DNA of 64,000 nt, taken from the NCBI GenBank assembly GCA_031841125.1, contig CM063108.1, positions 44,662,122 through 44,726,121 of the forward strand. The letters are read 5' to 3'. Positions 50,687-59,418 of this stretch are shown piece after piece. The notes under the pieces were generated by a model. It was given only the letters and a program-made list of their open reading frames with translations, was not told the DNA's origin and did not search any database. How positions within the stretch are numbered: the stretch's first letter is position 1; each line of letters starts with the position of its first letter. This DNA comes from Acanthococcus lagerstroemiae. Taxonomy: Eukaryota; Arthropoda; Insecta; Hemiptera; Eriococcidae. The translations under genes and the position numbers were made by a program.

Positions 50687-51103
50687 ATGGAAATGAATAA
50701 CACTTTTAAAAATTATCATTGCGAATTAAAAAACATTGAATTCCTTAAATGTTTTAAATATATTAATATTTATTTGGAAACAGATCTATATAAATTTATG
50801 GAAAATATTGTTTATGACTTTATTCCTGAAAATAAAATTAAAGAATTTTATAAAGATTTAGAAAAAAAAGGCGAGAAAGAATTTGTAGAAGATATTAGAA
50901 AGACATTTAAATCTAAAGAACAAAAAGAAAATCAAAATATTTCAAGAAAAAATATTAATGATACAATGATAGAAAATTTTGCAATTAGAACGGGAAAAAG
51001 TAAAGAAGATATAAAAAAAATTAAAATGCTAATACTTTTAAAAAAAATAACTAAAAAAAATATTACATTTAAAAATGGAGAAATAGAAAATATAGATTAT
51101 TAA
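50687..51103 (+). CDS. Small hypothetical protein (138 aa)
   Basis: Not recognised. The frame is open from an ATG at 50624, which would overlap the previous gene. The ATG at 50687 is preferred because it follows AATAATAAAA, the context used by other genes of the element. The product is Lys/Ile/Asn-rich with a predicted helical, charged middle (FIPENKIKEFYKDLEKKG) and no cysteine cluster or membrane segment. It is the first single-copy gene inside the left TIR. Confidence 0.6.
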   Translation: MEMNNTFKNYHCELKNIEFLKCFKYINIYLETDLYKFMENIVYDFIPENKIKEFYKDLEKKGEKEFVEDIRKTFKSKEQKENQNISRKNINDTMIENFAIRTGKSKEDIKKIKMLILLKKITKKNITFKNGEIENIDY

Positions 51104-51990
51104 GATTTCAAACAAAAATTATTTGAAATCCGTTGGAAAATGCGAAAAAACTCACGAGAAAATTTTGCAAAACCACTGCCCCCCGCGAACGCCCTGAATT
51201 TTTATTTGCATTTTTTTTTGTCCGCGGGAGGCTGTGGAAACTCTGAGAGATTTTTTTTTTTCCACCAAGGCCGTCGATTCACGCATCCGAGACTGATATG
51301 GCCGGCTTCATATCAGCTCAGAGTACGCGAGTCTAAACCCGGTGTTATCTTTTTTTTTTTTTTTTTTTTTTTTTTTCACTGTAGTTCGACCTCCAAGCAC
51401 CCAGCGACGCGTGTGCACCCGCGCCATCGGAGTACGTCAGAGATCTAGTACAGCGTTTTTTTTTTTATTTATTTTGCATTGAATGTTACTACCTAATCAG
51501 CGCTGATTACAGAGACTTAGTAACTCGACATCGTCGACCCCGAGATAACACTTTTGATTTGCCGCCGTGACGCTGTTCAGTCACGGTTACAGTTTGTTAT
51601 CCCGAGGGGAACTAGCCTAGGTGAGGTGTAGGGACCTTTCCCCTCTTTAGCACTTCCGTCTAATATGGGGAGGAAGCCTAATGTACAGCTCCTAGCTCCA
51701 ATAGAGTGTTACTTAAAATTTGTATATATACTTACGAAGCCCGTAACCAACATTACATATGAGTTTGAAAATGCAAACATAGCACTCTCATATTTATGAA
51801 TAAATTATCATCGCCGTATAGATTCGATTCATGTATAATTTTTTTCAATGCCATGATGGTGTTATCATTTAATTGATTGCGCTAACCTTGTTAATTATTT
51901 GGTTGTTTTCGTGCATAAATTAGCGTGTAATGAAGAAATACGATAAATAAAAAATTGAATTACGTTAAAAGAATAATCATATATAATAAA
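51104..51990. other. Non-coding gap with GC-richer, poly-T-containing insert
   Basis: Base composition from about 51170 to 51700 differs from the AT-rich genes on either side. It contains T runs (51251-51261, 51351-51376, 51457-51466) and a strong fold at about 51536-51616. There the outer arms CCCCGAGATAACA and TGTTATCCCGAGGGG enclose a CCGTGAC/GTCACGG stem. It may be a foreign insertion or a regulatory or replication structure. No gene was seen. Confidence 0.5.
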
Positions 51991-54900
51991 ATGGAAACGA
52001 TAAATAAAAAATATGCACCGAGAATGTGTATAGAGTGTAATAAAAAAATTACATACAAAAATTATGCTAGACATGTCAGATCTAAGCATGGAAGGACAAC
52101 AACAACAGCAAAAGATTTAAGAAATGATTTGCGAAATTGTGGAGTGAAAGGTGTATCTAAGTTGAAAAAATCTGAATTATTGGAAATTAGAGACAAGATA
52201 CAGAGACAGAGTTCGAATTTTGAGAGAGAGATTCTGAATAAATTAACGAAAAAAGAACTCATTAAAAAAGTTGGAGAAAGAAACAAAAATTTAACTAGAG
52301 CTAAAATAATTGAAAAATTCTTACAATCTCAAAATGTAAAGTATCTCCAAGAATTTAATTTCGATGATGATAGTTTTAATGAGCCTATAGTTCGTCCTAG
52401 TGTGAGAAAGATAGATGGGTGTTGGAAAAATATGGTAAATCAATTCTCTATAGTATACGAACCTACAAAATATGATTTAAGAATTTATTTAGACAAAATT
52501 ACAGAACTTCTTGGTAGAATGCTTAAAAGTGAGATGAAAAAGAAAAAGGCAATAAACATAGGATTAATAGCAGTTGTAAACTATATAGAAATAGATCACA
52601 CAACTGGAGATAAAATAGGTGATAAAGAGGCATATTTTCGATCAAAGCATCATATTATAGTAGATTCGAATGCAATTGAAAGTGCATTAATCTCAGCAAA
52701 AAATGAAGTTATAAAAAAGTATGAGAGTTATACTGCTCAAAATACTAAATATAAATTTGATCAAGTTATTGAAATAAATATTCAATCTGATAAAAATGAC
52801 CCTTTACGTGGTGGGACTTATATTCAATTACCCAAATTTATTCAATCAAAAAAGTGTTGTATTAATGTGAAAAATATAAAAAATAGAAATTTTAAGTGTC
52901 TCAAGCAAGAAAATTTTAGATGCTTTGAATATGCGTTGGAAAGTATTTTGAATTCAGTTACAATTAATACAGATCGAGTTTCAAATTATGATATCACGAA
53001 ATATGAAGAACTGAAAATGGAATATCCAGTTAATTTAATTCCAGAAAATATTAAAAAATATGAAAAATTTCTAGGTATATCTATCAATATTTATAAGTAT
53101 GAGGAAGATGAAGAGGGTATTGGTCAATTTTCTTTAATTTATAAACCAATTAGTAGTGAAAACCATGTAAATTTACTACAGTATAAGGATCATATTGTTG
53201 GGATAAAAAACTTGAGTGCTCTATTAAAAGGAAAAATACATAAATATACACATCATGTAGAAATTTGTATGAAATGCCATAAAAGATTTAAAGATAAATT
53301 AAAATATGAGGAACATTTAAAAAATTGTATAAATGATGAGCAAAATATAGAAATGCCAAATGAAGAGAAGAAATTTCGAAAATATTGCACAAATGGGGCA
53401 GAACAATATCATCCATACACAGTGACGTTGGATTTTGAATGTCTATTGGAAAAAATGCAAAAAGAAACTAAATCAACAAAATATCTCCAGAAACATATTG
53501 CTAACAGTTTTTGTTTCTATTCTGACCAACAAGGAACACAGCTGGTTAGAGACTCGAATGTACAAAACTTGATGAATCAATTCAATTCTTGGTTAATAGA
53601 ACATGCTCGCACATACAACAAGATAAGAAGAATTAATAAGCCAATGATTTGGAGACAAGATGAAGATATCAAATTCAAAGAAACTTCTCACTGTCATTTA
53701 TGTAACAAGATTCTTGCAGAAAATGAAAAAGTTAGAGATCATGATCATTATACAGGAAAATTTCGTGGGGTAGCCTGTAGAGAGTGCAACTTGCATTTAA
53801 GAATGCCAAGATTCATTCCAATTTTGATTCATAATTTAAAATACGATTCCAAAATATTTTTACAATGGTTGTTGAAATTATTTAGTGGGAACGAGAGGGA
53901 GCCTTCTGAGAAACATGATGTGAAAATTATTGCAGAAAATTGTGAAAATTATAAAACATTTTCCAAAAAGGTGGTGATAGATCATTGTGAAGTAAAACGA
54001 GATTCCACTTATTGCTGCACTTGTAAAAGAAAATATTGGGACAAAATATTAAAAAAATGTTCCTCTTGTCAAGGAGAAAAACTGAAAATAAGTAGGAAAG
54101 GAGATAAAATACCTATAGAAATGGAATTTAGATTTATTGACACATTAAATTTTGTGGGAATTAGTTTAGATCAAGCAGTAAAAAATCTAGCAGAAGTGAA
54201 TGACTGTTTTTGTGCTAGGTGTAAAAAAGTACAGAAAATTAGGAAAGGACAATTTTTACCAATAAATGAGAATGGTATTTTAAAATATGCAGCAAAATGT
54301 GAAATTTGTGATTCTGAATTGACAAAACCGATTAATTATAATAAATTTCAAAATATATTGAGAGAATTTAAAAAAGAAGACCTACATTTGGTTTTACAGA
54401 AGGGGATTTATCCTTATGACTGGGTTAGTACTTATGATAAATTCTCTGAGCAATTACCATTAGATAAAAAGGCGTGGTATTCGATGTTAAATAATAAACA
54501 TATATCTGATGACGATTTATCAAAAGCAAAAAAAGTTTACAAATATTTTGGATGTAAAAATTTTGGAGATTATCATGATTTATACTTGAAACTAGATACA
54601 ATTCTCACAAAAGATATTTTTGATAATTTTAGGGAAATGTGTTATAAACATTATGGACTAGATCCTGTATATTATATTTCAGCACCACATTTATCAGATA
54701 GTGCTTCTTTAAAATTCACGAAACAATCGCTTGAGCTAATTACTGATCAAGAAAATTATGAAATTTATGAGAAAGGAATAAGAGGAGGGATTTCCAACAT
54801 TCCTCATAGACACGCTCTTGCTAATAATTGTTACTTTTACGATGAGAAAGAAAGAAAAACGATAAAATTAAGCAAAGAAAAAGCCAAAGAGAAAGGAATT

Positions 54901-56286
54901 TGGGATAGTAAAAAGCATATCAGTTATATTCTATATTTAGATTGTAATAATTTATATGGGTGGGCTCTGAGTCAACCATTACCAATAGGTGAATTCTTGA
55001 ACTATAATTTGCTAGCCCATCAAATTGAAGATGCGCAAGCAAAAAATTCCGAAGCAAAGAAATCTTTAGAAAGCAAATTTGAAAAATTGACTTATAAACC
55101 ATCAGACTTTACTCAAGATGTAATTCTTACTCTAGATGACAATGGTGAGTATGGATATACTTTTATAGCTGATCTTGAGATTCCTACAGAATTACACGAA
55201 AAATTTAAAGATTATCCCATGCTTCCAGAACAATATGTACCTAGAGAATCAGAATTGTCAGATTTTCAAAAAATTTTGATTGAACAAAAAATAGGTAATA
55301 AACCAAAAATGAGTAAATTAATAAGTACGCTACACCCAAAACATAATTATCTCATTGATTACAGAATGTTGAAAGAATGCTTGAAACAAGGTATAGTTTT
55401 AAAGAGTATAAATAATTACATAAGATTCAAACAAAAAGCTTGGATGAAACCATATATTGATAAGAATACAAGCTTAAGACAAAAAGCAAAAAATGATTAT
55501 GAGAAAGATCTCTATAAATTACTCAATAATAGTGTCTATGGAAAACAAATGGAGAACGTTAGAAAAAGATGTACAGTACAAATAGTGACTACTTTAGACT
55601 CATTTCTTAAACAGAATGAGTTTGAAACAAGAGTTGTTCTTGATGAAGAAACTGTTTTACTTCACATTCAAAATAAGAAAGTAAAGTTGAATAAACCAAT
55701 ATTTGGGGGGTTTGTTGTTCTGGAGTTGTCAAAATTATTAATGTTCCAGTTCTACTACAATGTTTTAAAAACGAAATATGGAGACAAAATAAGATTATTA
55801 GGAACTGATACAGATTCATTGATTGTTTATATAGAATGTGATGATGTTTATGAGGACATAAAAGAGAATCTAGATTATTACGACACTTCAGATTATTTAA
55901 TGGATTGGATGCCTCAAGTAAACAAAAAAGTTCCAGGATTATTCAAGGATGAATACTTAGGAATCCCAATAAGAGAGTGGGTAGGACTAAGATCAAAAAT
56001 GTACTCCTTCAGAAACGACACATTGAAAGAGAAAAAAGTGTGTAAGGGAATTAAAAGATTGAATATAGAAAGAATGAAATTTGAAATGTACAAAAACTGT
56101 TTGTTCAATAGCAAGCAAACTAAGGAAATTGTGCATGGAATTGTTTCCAAAAAGCTGAAATTGTATACTATATCAATCAATAAAATTGCACTATCTCCTT
56201 ATGATGATAAAAGATACTTAATTGATGAAATGAATACACTTCCATATGGCTATAAAAAATATTGTATAATAAATGAAACGAACTAA
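51991..56286 (+). CDS. polB: Protein-primed DNA polymerase B (1431 aa)
   Basis: Replicates the element. An in-frame TTG lies at 51955, but the ATG at 51991 after TATAATAAA is the likely start. The N-terminus has a C2H2-like finger (about residues 10-30) and two SAP-like helical motifs (about 40-110), and a second finger lies near 430. Exonuclease motifs are TLDFECL (about 478), HNLKYDSK (about 613) and the Tyr-x3-Asp of YLKLDTIL (about 866). Between the first two, a CHLC-DHDHYTGKFRG zinc/endonuclease VII-like block is present. Polymerase motifs are YLDCNNLYGW (about 980), LNNSVYGKQMENVRKR (about 1177) and GTDTDS (about 1271). All catalytic residues appear intact. Its length suits Polinton polymerases. 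Its end overlaps the ATPase start by 14 bp. Confidence 0.95.
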   Translation: METINKKYAPRMCIECNKKITYKNYARHVRSKHGRTTTTAKDLRNDLRNCGVKGVSKLKKSELLEIRDKIQRQSSNFEREILNKLTKKELIKKVGERNKNLTRAKIIEKFLQSQNVKYLQEFNFDDDSFNEPIVRPSVRKIDGCWKNMVNQFSIVYEPTKYDLRIYLDKITELLGRMLKSEMKKKKAINIGLIAVVNYIEIDHTTGDKIGDKEAYFRSKHHIIVDSNAIESALISAKNEVIKKYESYTAQNTKYKFDQVIEINIQSDKNDPLRGGTYIQLPKFIQSKKCCINVKNIKNRNFKCLKQENFRCFEYALESILNSVTINTDRVSNYDITKYEELKMEYPVNLIPENIKKYEKFLGISINIYKYEEDEEGIGQFSLIYKPISSENHVNLLQYKDHIVGIKNLSALLKGKIHKYTHHVEICMKCHKRFKDKLKYEEHLKNCINDEQNIEMPNEEKKFRKYCTNGAEQYHPYTVTLDFECLLEKMQKETKSTKYLQKHIANSFCFYSDQQGTQLVRDSNVQNLMNQFNSWLIEHARTYNKIRRINKPMIWRQDEDIKFKETSHCHLCNKILAENEKVRDHDHYTGKFRGVACRECNLHLRMPRFIPILIHNLKYDSKIFLQWLLKLFSGNEREPSEKHDVKIIAENCENYKTFSKKVVIDHCEVKRDSTYCCTCKRKYWDKILKKCSSCQGEKLKISRKGDKIPIEMEFRFIDTLNFVGISLDQAVKNLAEVNDCFCARCKKVQKIRKGQFLPINENGILKYAAKCEICDSELTKPINYNKFQNILREFKKEDLHLVLQKGIYPYDWVSTYDKFSEQLPLDKKAWYSMLNNKHISDDDLSKAKKVYKYFGCKNFGDYHDLYLKLDTILTKDIFDNFREMCYKHYGLDPVYYISAPHLSDSASLKFTKQSLELITDQENYEIYEKGIRGGISNIPHRHALANNCYFYDEKERKTIKLSKEKAKEKGIWDSKKHISYILYLDCNNLYGWALSQPLPIGEFLNYNLLAHQIEDAQAKNSEAKKSLESKFEKLTYKPSDFTQDVILTLDDNGEYGYTFIADLEIPTELHEKFKDYPMLPEQYVPRESELSDFQKILIEQKIGNKPKMSKLISTLHPKHNYLIDYRMLKECLKQGIVLKSINNYIRFKQKAWMKPYIDKNTSLRQKAKNDYEKDLYKLLNNSVYGKQMENVRKRCTVQIVTTLDSFLKQNEFETRVVLDEETVLLHIQNKKVKLNKPIFGGFVVLELSKLLMFQFYYNVLKTKYGDKIRLLGTDTDSLIVYIECDDVYEDIKENLDYYDTSDYLMDWMPQVNKKVPGLFKDEYLGIPIREWVGLRSKMYSFRNDTLKEKKVCKGIKRLNIERMKFEMYKNCLFNSKQTKEIVHGIVSKKLKLYTISINKIALSPYDDKRYLIDEMNTLPYGYKKYCIINETN

Positions 56287-56944
56287 AATAAAGAATAAGA
56301 CTGAAGTTTTAAACTTTGATAATAGTGTTCCAACTTGTAGATTGAAGGAAGTGTTTCCTAATATAATGAGATGTTGTATATGTGGTCCTAGTGGGTCTGG
56401 GAAAACGAATGTTTTATTGACTATATTAGTGGATAGACCATTACCTGATAATGTATATTTATGTTCAAATACTTCTAATCAACCAAAGTATGAAAAGTTT
56501 CGCCAAATATTGCAAAACGAGAAACTTAAAAACAAAAAATTTCATACAGTATCACTCGAGGATTTACCAGACCCTAATAAAATAGAAAAAGGATCAGTAG
56601 TAATCTTTGATGATATCTACACAGAAAACCATGATAAAATAGGTAAATATTATTCATGGAGTCGTCATAATGATATTTCATGCTACTATTTATCCCAAAC
56701 ATATTCAAAAATTCCAAAACAACAGATTAGAGATAATTTTAATTACTTAATTCTTTTTGAACAAGATCTTACCAATCTGACACATATTTATAACGAATAT
56801 GGTAGGACCATAACATTTAATCAGTTCAAATCAATATGTAATGATTGCTGGCAAAAACCGTATGACTTTGTAGTTATAGATAAAGAATGTGATCAGAAAA
56901 ATGGTAGGTTCAAATACAAATTTGAGGAAAATTTTATATTATAA
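56273..56944 (+). CDS. A32-like genome-packaging ATPase (223 aa)
   Basis: FtsK/HerA-type ATPase expected to pump the element's DNA into capsids. The Walker A motif GPSGSGKT is at residues 38-45. The Walker B motif VVIFDD at 109-114 supplies the two acidic residues. A YYLSQTYSKIP segment near residue 143 fits the sensor region of poxvirus A32-like proteins. It starts inside the end of the polymerase gene in the context TATAATAAATG, and the next gene begins one base after its stop. Confidence 0.9.
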   Translation: MKRTKIKNKTEVLNFDNSVPTCRLKEVFPNIMRCCICGPSGSGKTNVLLTILVDRPLPDNVYLCSNTSNQPKYEKFRQILQNEKLKNKKFHTVSLEDLPDPNKIEKGSVVIFDDIYTENHDKIGKYYSWSRHNDISCYYLSQTYSKIPKQQIRDNFNYLILFEQDLTNLTHIYNEYGRTITFNQFKSICNDCWQKPYDFVVIDKECDQKNGRFKYKFEENFIL

Positions 56945-56947
56945 ATG
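56940..56947 (+). promoter_or_regulatory. TATAAATG initiator motif, DUF8207-like gene
   Basis: Third exact copy of the octamer. It overlaps the stop of the ATPase gene. Confidence 0.5.
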
Positions 56948-57790
56948 AGAAAGCTAACAGATTATAATTCAAATGATATTGATTTTGTTGTAAAACAACG
57001 TGCACTTCTACAAAAAAATATTGAATGTGCAAAGTTAGGTCAAGTGAATAGAAAACTAGAAATGGAAGAAAACTATAAACCAATCATTGATACAATAAAA
57101 GACCTTAAGCCTGTAATACAACAACCAGTATTACCTATGATTGCTGACAAGCCAAGAGAAATTACCTATGAACGGTCAGAGGAAACACCAGGATTTGATA
57201 TGTCTCAAAGTCTTGCATGTAGATATTTGTCTTACTATACTAATAAAAAAATACCTACTGATTCAACTTTTGGTATTAGATACGAAAATAAAGATTATTA
57301 TATAGGAAATGCACGACTCATGGAAGTTCATCATTATGCTGATAATGATCGTGCTGATATTAAGCTAAGTAATGACACTACCCTTTATCCAGGAACACAA
57401 GGACTATGGGAATTACTAACTATGCAAAAACCTGAAAATTATACTGATGAAGACCTGAAAAATTATCAAAAAATTATTCTCAGTACAGAATCTTATCGTT
57501 CTGAGAATGGACAAATTAAAAGTAGTCGTGGGTACAAATATTTAAATTTCATCCAACCTATGTTGATTGAGAAGGAACTCATACTTTCACATCGTGGCTC
57601 TGGTCTTAAAAAAATTTATACCAATCAGACTGATTATAAATACTGGAACGATCCTAAAGAATTAATTGATCGATTTACAATACTGAAAGGTATGTGGGAA
57701 GCAGGTAATCATAATCCACAAATATTCAATGAAATGACCAACATTCGGGAGGAACTGATAGAAGCCAAAAAAAATTTAAAAACCTTATAA
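56945..57790 (+). CDS. DUF8207-like Maverick protein (281 aa)
   Basis: Function unknown. The N-terminal 60 residues look helical, followed by a proline-rich linker and a conserved block: FGIRYENKDYYIGN, then YPGTQGLWELLTMQKPENYT and KSSRGYKYLNFI. It ends in a region with GSGLKKIY and a C-terminal helix. This pattern is common in proteins of insect Mavericks annotated as DUF8207; the family name is from memory. The start codon is part of TATAAATG, directly abutting the ATPase stop. Confidence 0.7.
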   Translation: MRKLTDYNSNDIDFVVKQRALLQKNIECAKLGQVNRKLEMEENYKPIIDTIKDLKPVIQQPVLPMIADKPREITYERSEETPGFDMSQSLACRYLSYYTNKKIPTDSTFGIRYENKDYYIGNARLMEVHHYADNDRADIKLSNDTTLYPGTQGLWELLTMQKPENYTDEDLKNYQKIILSTESYRSENGQIKSSRGYKYLNFIQPMLIEKELILSHRGSGLKKIYTNQTDYKYWNDPKELIDRFTILKGMWEAGNHNPQIFNEMTNIREELIEAKKNLKTL

Positions 57791-57793
57791 TAA

Positions 57794-58543
57794 ATGTTTA
57801 CTAGAAAAAATCATCATTATTTGTATGAATCAGTTGAAAAAATTCAGAATAACACGGGGAAAATCTTAGAGTCTGTTCTGAAAATTGTCATAAAAGATGT
57901 TGGCGAAATTTCAGATATGATAATACAATGTATAAAAAATGTCATTAATAATGAAAATTATACTGTTGGTATAATAGAGTATGCTAATGGTGTGAAAGAG
58001 TACATAAACAATATAAAGGATAACACAAGCAGTATTTTACCACAACTGAAAAAGATTACTGAACATGATCAATCAGCTGTAACTGAACTGAAAAATATTA
58101 CGCGGCAGGTAGTTGGATTGGCTACCACCTGCGAGAATTCACTTTTCAATATTACCCAATTAGGAGCAATTTTAACAGAATTGAAAAATATATCAAAAAC
58201 AAATCAAAATATTCAGAAAATATTGGAGGAAAATGTTCAAGAAATATTGGAGGGAAATTTACCACAAAAAATTGAAAATATTCAGAAAATATTGGAGAAA
58301 AATTCACAAACAACTGAAAATATTCAAGAAATATTGGAGGAAAATTTACCACAAACAAATGAAAATGTTCAAGAAATATTGGAGGAAAATTTACCACAAA
58401 CAACTGAAAATATTCAGAAAATATTGGAGAAAAATTCACAAAAAACTGGAAATATTCAGAAAATATTGCAGGAAAATTTACCACAAACAAATGAAAATGT
58501 TCAAAAAATATTAGAGGAAAAGACAGAAATGTTCAAAATGTAG
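57794..58543 (+). CDS. Coiled-coil protein with 15-residue repeats (249 aa)
   Basis: No known family. The first 140 residues are predicted helical and low in aromatic residues. From about residue 138, a 15-residue unit of the type ENIQEILEENLPQTN repeats about six to seven times, which in DNA is a 45-bp tandem repeat (about 58206-58520). The heptad-like spacing of Ile/Leu suggests a coiled coil or fibre. Frames on the other strand and in frame 3 over the repeat are shadows. Its place between packaging and integrase genes does not fix a role. The start is in TATAATAAATG, 3 bp after the previous stop. Confidence 0.75.
   Translation: MFTRKNHHYLYESVEKIQNNTGKILESVLKIVIKDVGEISDMIIQCIKNVINNENYTVGIIEYANGVKEYINNIKDNTSSILPQLKKITEHDQSAVTELKNITRQVVGLATTCENSLFNITQLGAILTELKNISKTNQNIQKILEENVQEILEGNLPQKIENIQKILEKNSQTTENIQEILEENLPQTNENVQEILEENLPQTTENIQKILEKNSQKTGNIQKILQENLPQTNENVQKILEEKTEMFKM
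58206..58520 (+). repeat. 45-bp coding tandem repeat
   Basis: Six or more in-frame units built on GAAAATATTCAAGAAATATT plus TGGAGGAAAATTTACC. The alternation of LPQTN and NSQTT unit types suggests expansion of pairs of units. The reading frame is preserved throughout. Confidence 0.85.
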
Positions 58544-58585
58544 GTTATCATGAAGGTCAATAGAAAATGTCAAGTAATATAAAAA

Positions 58586-59401
58586 ATGCAGTCATTAGTT
58601 GAACTTGAAGCCAAAGAACTTCATAAACCTGTGATAAAAAAATTTCAGAAAAGAAAAATTATCACAAATGAAATCAATGAAATCTGGGCAGGTGATTTAT
58701 TAATTATGTCCCAGTATTCAAAAGAAAATAGGGGTTATAAGTATATGTTAGTAGTTATTGACACCTTCTCAAAAGTACTCAGGATAAAACCCCTCAAGGA
58801 AAAAACAGGGAAAGAGGTTTCTCAAGCTTTTGAGAAAATTATTGAAGAAAGCGAATATGGTCCACCTAAAAAATTACATGTCGACAAAGGTACAGAATTT
58901 GTAAATTCAGTTTTTAAAAAATTAATGGGAAAATATAATATTCATATGTATCACACAGAGAATGAGGAAAAATCAGCAATTGGTGAGAGAGTAAACAGAA
59001 CCATTAATGGGATGTTGAGAATAATTTTTGAGATTCATAAGAATCATAAATGGGTTCCATTTATACCAGAGATATTGCACGAATATAATAATGTGAGGGT
59101 ACATAGAACAATAGGAATGCGTCCTTGTGATGTGAATAAAACAAATGAACAAGAAATTTTTCATAGAATGTATTCTTCAAGTTTCTCCACGCGACCAAAA
59201 TTCAAGGAAGGAGATCGTGTGAGAATACCCAAAAAGAAAGAAACTTTTGAGAACAAGTATAAGAACAACTGGACAAGAGAAATATTTGTAGTTGACAAAG
59301 TATTCCACACAAACCCTCCCGTCTATTCTATTAAAGATTTGAAGGGTGAAGAAATTTTAGGTAAATTTTATCGCCAGGAACTTCAAAAAACAGTTTTCTA
59401 A
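58586..59401 (+). CDS. int: Retroviral-type (rve) integrase (271 aa)
   Basis: Inserts the element into host DNA. The catalytic triad is visible: Asp37 in IWAGDLL, Asp100 in LHVDKGTEF and Glu134 in SAIGERVNRT. Asp100 and Glu134 are 34 residues apart, close to the usual spacing. HRTIGMRPCDV (about 173) is typical of the core end. The C-terminus, from FKEGDRVRIPKK (about 210), resembles the SH3/chromo-like DNA-binding tail of Polinton integrases. No N-terminal zinc finger is seen, so the protein is short at that end. It starts in the context ATATAAAAAATG. Confidence 0.93.
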   Translation: MQSLVELEAKELHKPVIKKFQKRKIITNEINEIWAGDLLIMSQYSKENRGYKYMLVVIDTFSKVLRIKPLKEKTGKEVSQAFEKIIEESEYGPPKKLHVDKGTEFVNSVFKKLMGKYNIHMYHTENEEKSAIGERVNRTINGMLRIIFEIHKNHKWVPFIPEILHEYNNVRVHRTIGMRPCDVNKTNEQEIFHRMYSSSFSTRPKFKEGDRVRIPKKKETFENKYKNNWTREIFVVDKVFHTNPPVYSIKDLKGEEILGKFYRQELQKTVF

Positions 59402-59418
59402 AATTTTCTACTATAAAT

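Noticed and set aside
51955..51990. TTG start for the polymerase, 12 codons upstream
   Set aside because: Non-ATG start without the TATA-like context; the ATG at 51991 follows TATAATAAA.
58152..58514. Frames opposite and alternative to the coiled-coil gene
   Set aside because: Shadows of the 45-bp coding repeat. The main frame is longer and has the shared start motif.
58206..58520. CRISPR-like regularly spaced repeats
   Set aside because: The units are contiguous and coding, with no unique spacers; the genome is eukaryotic.
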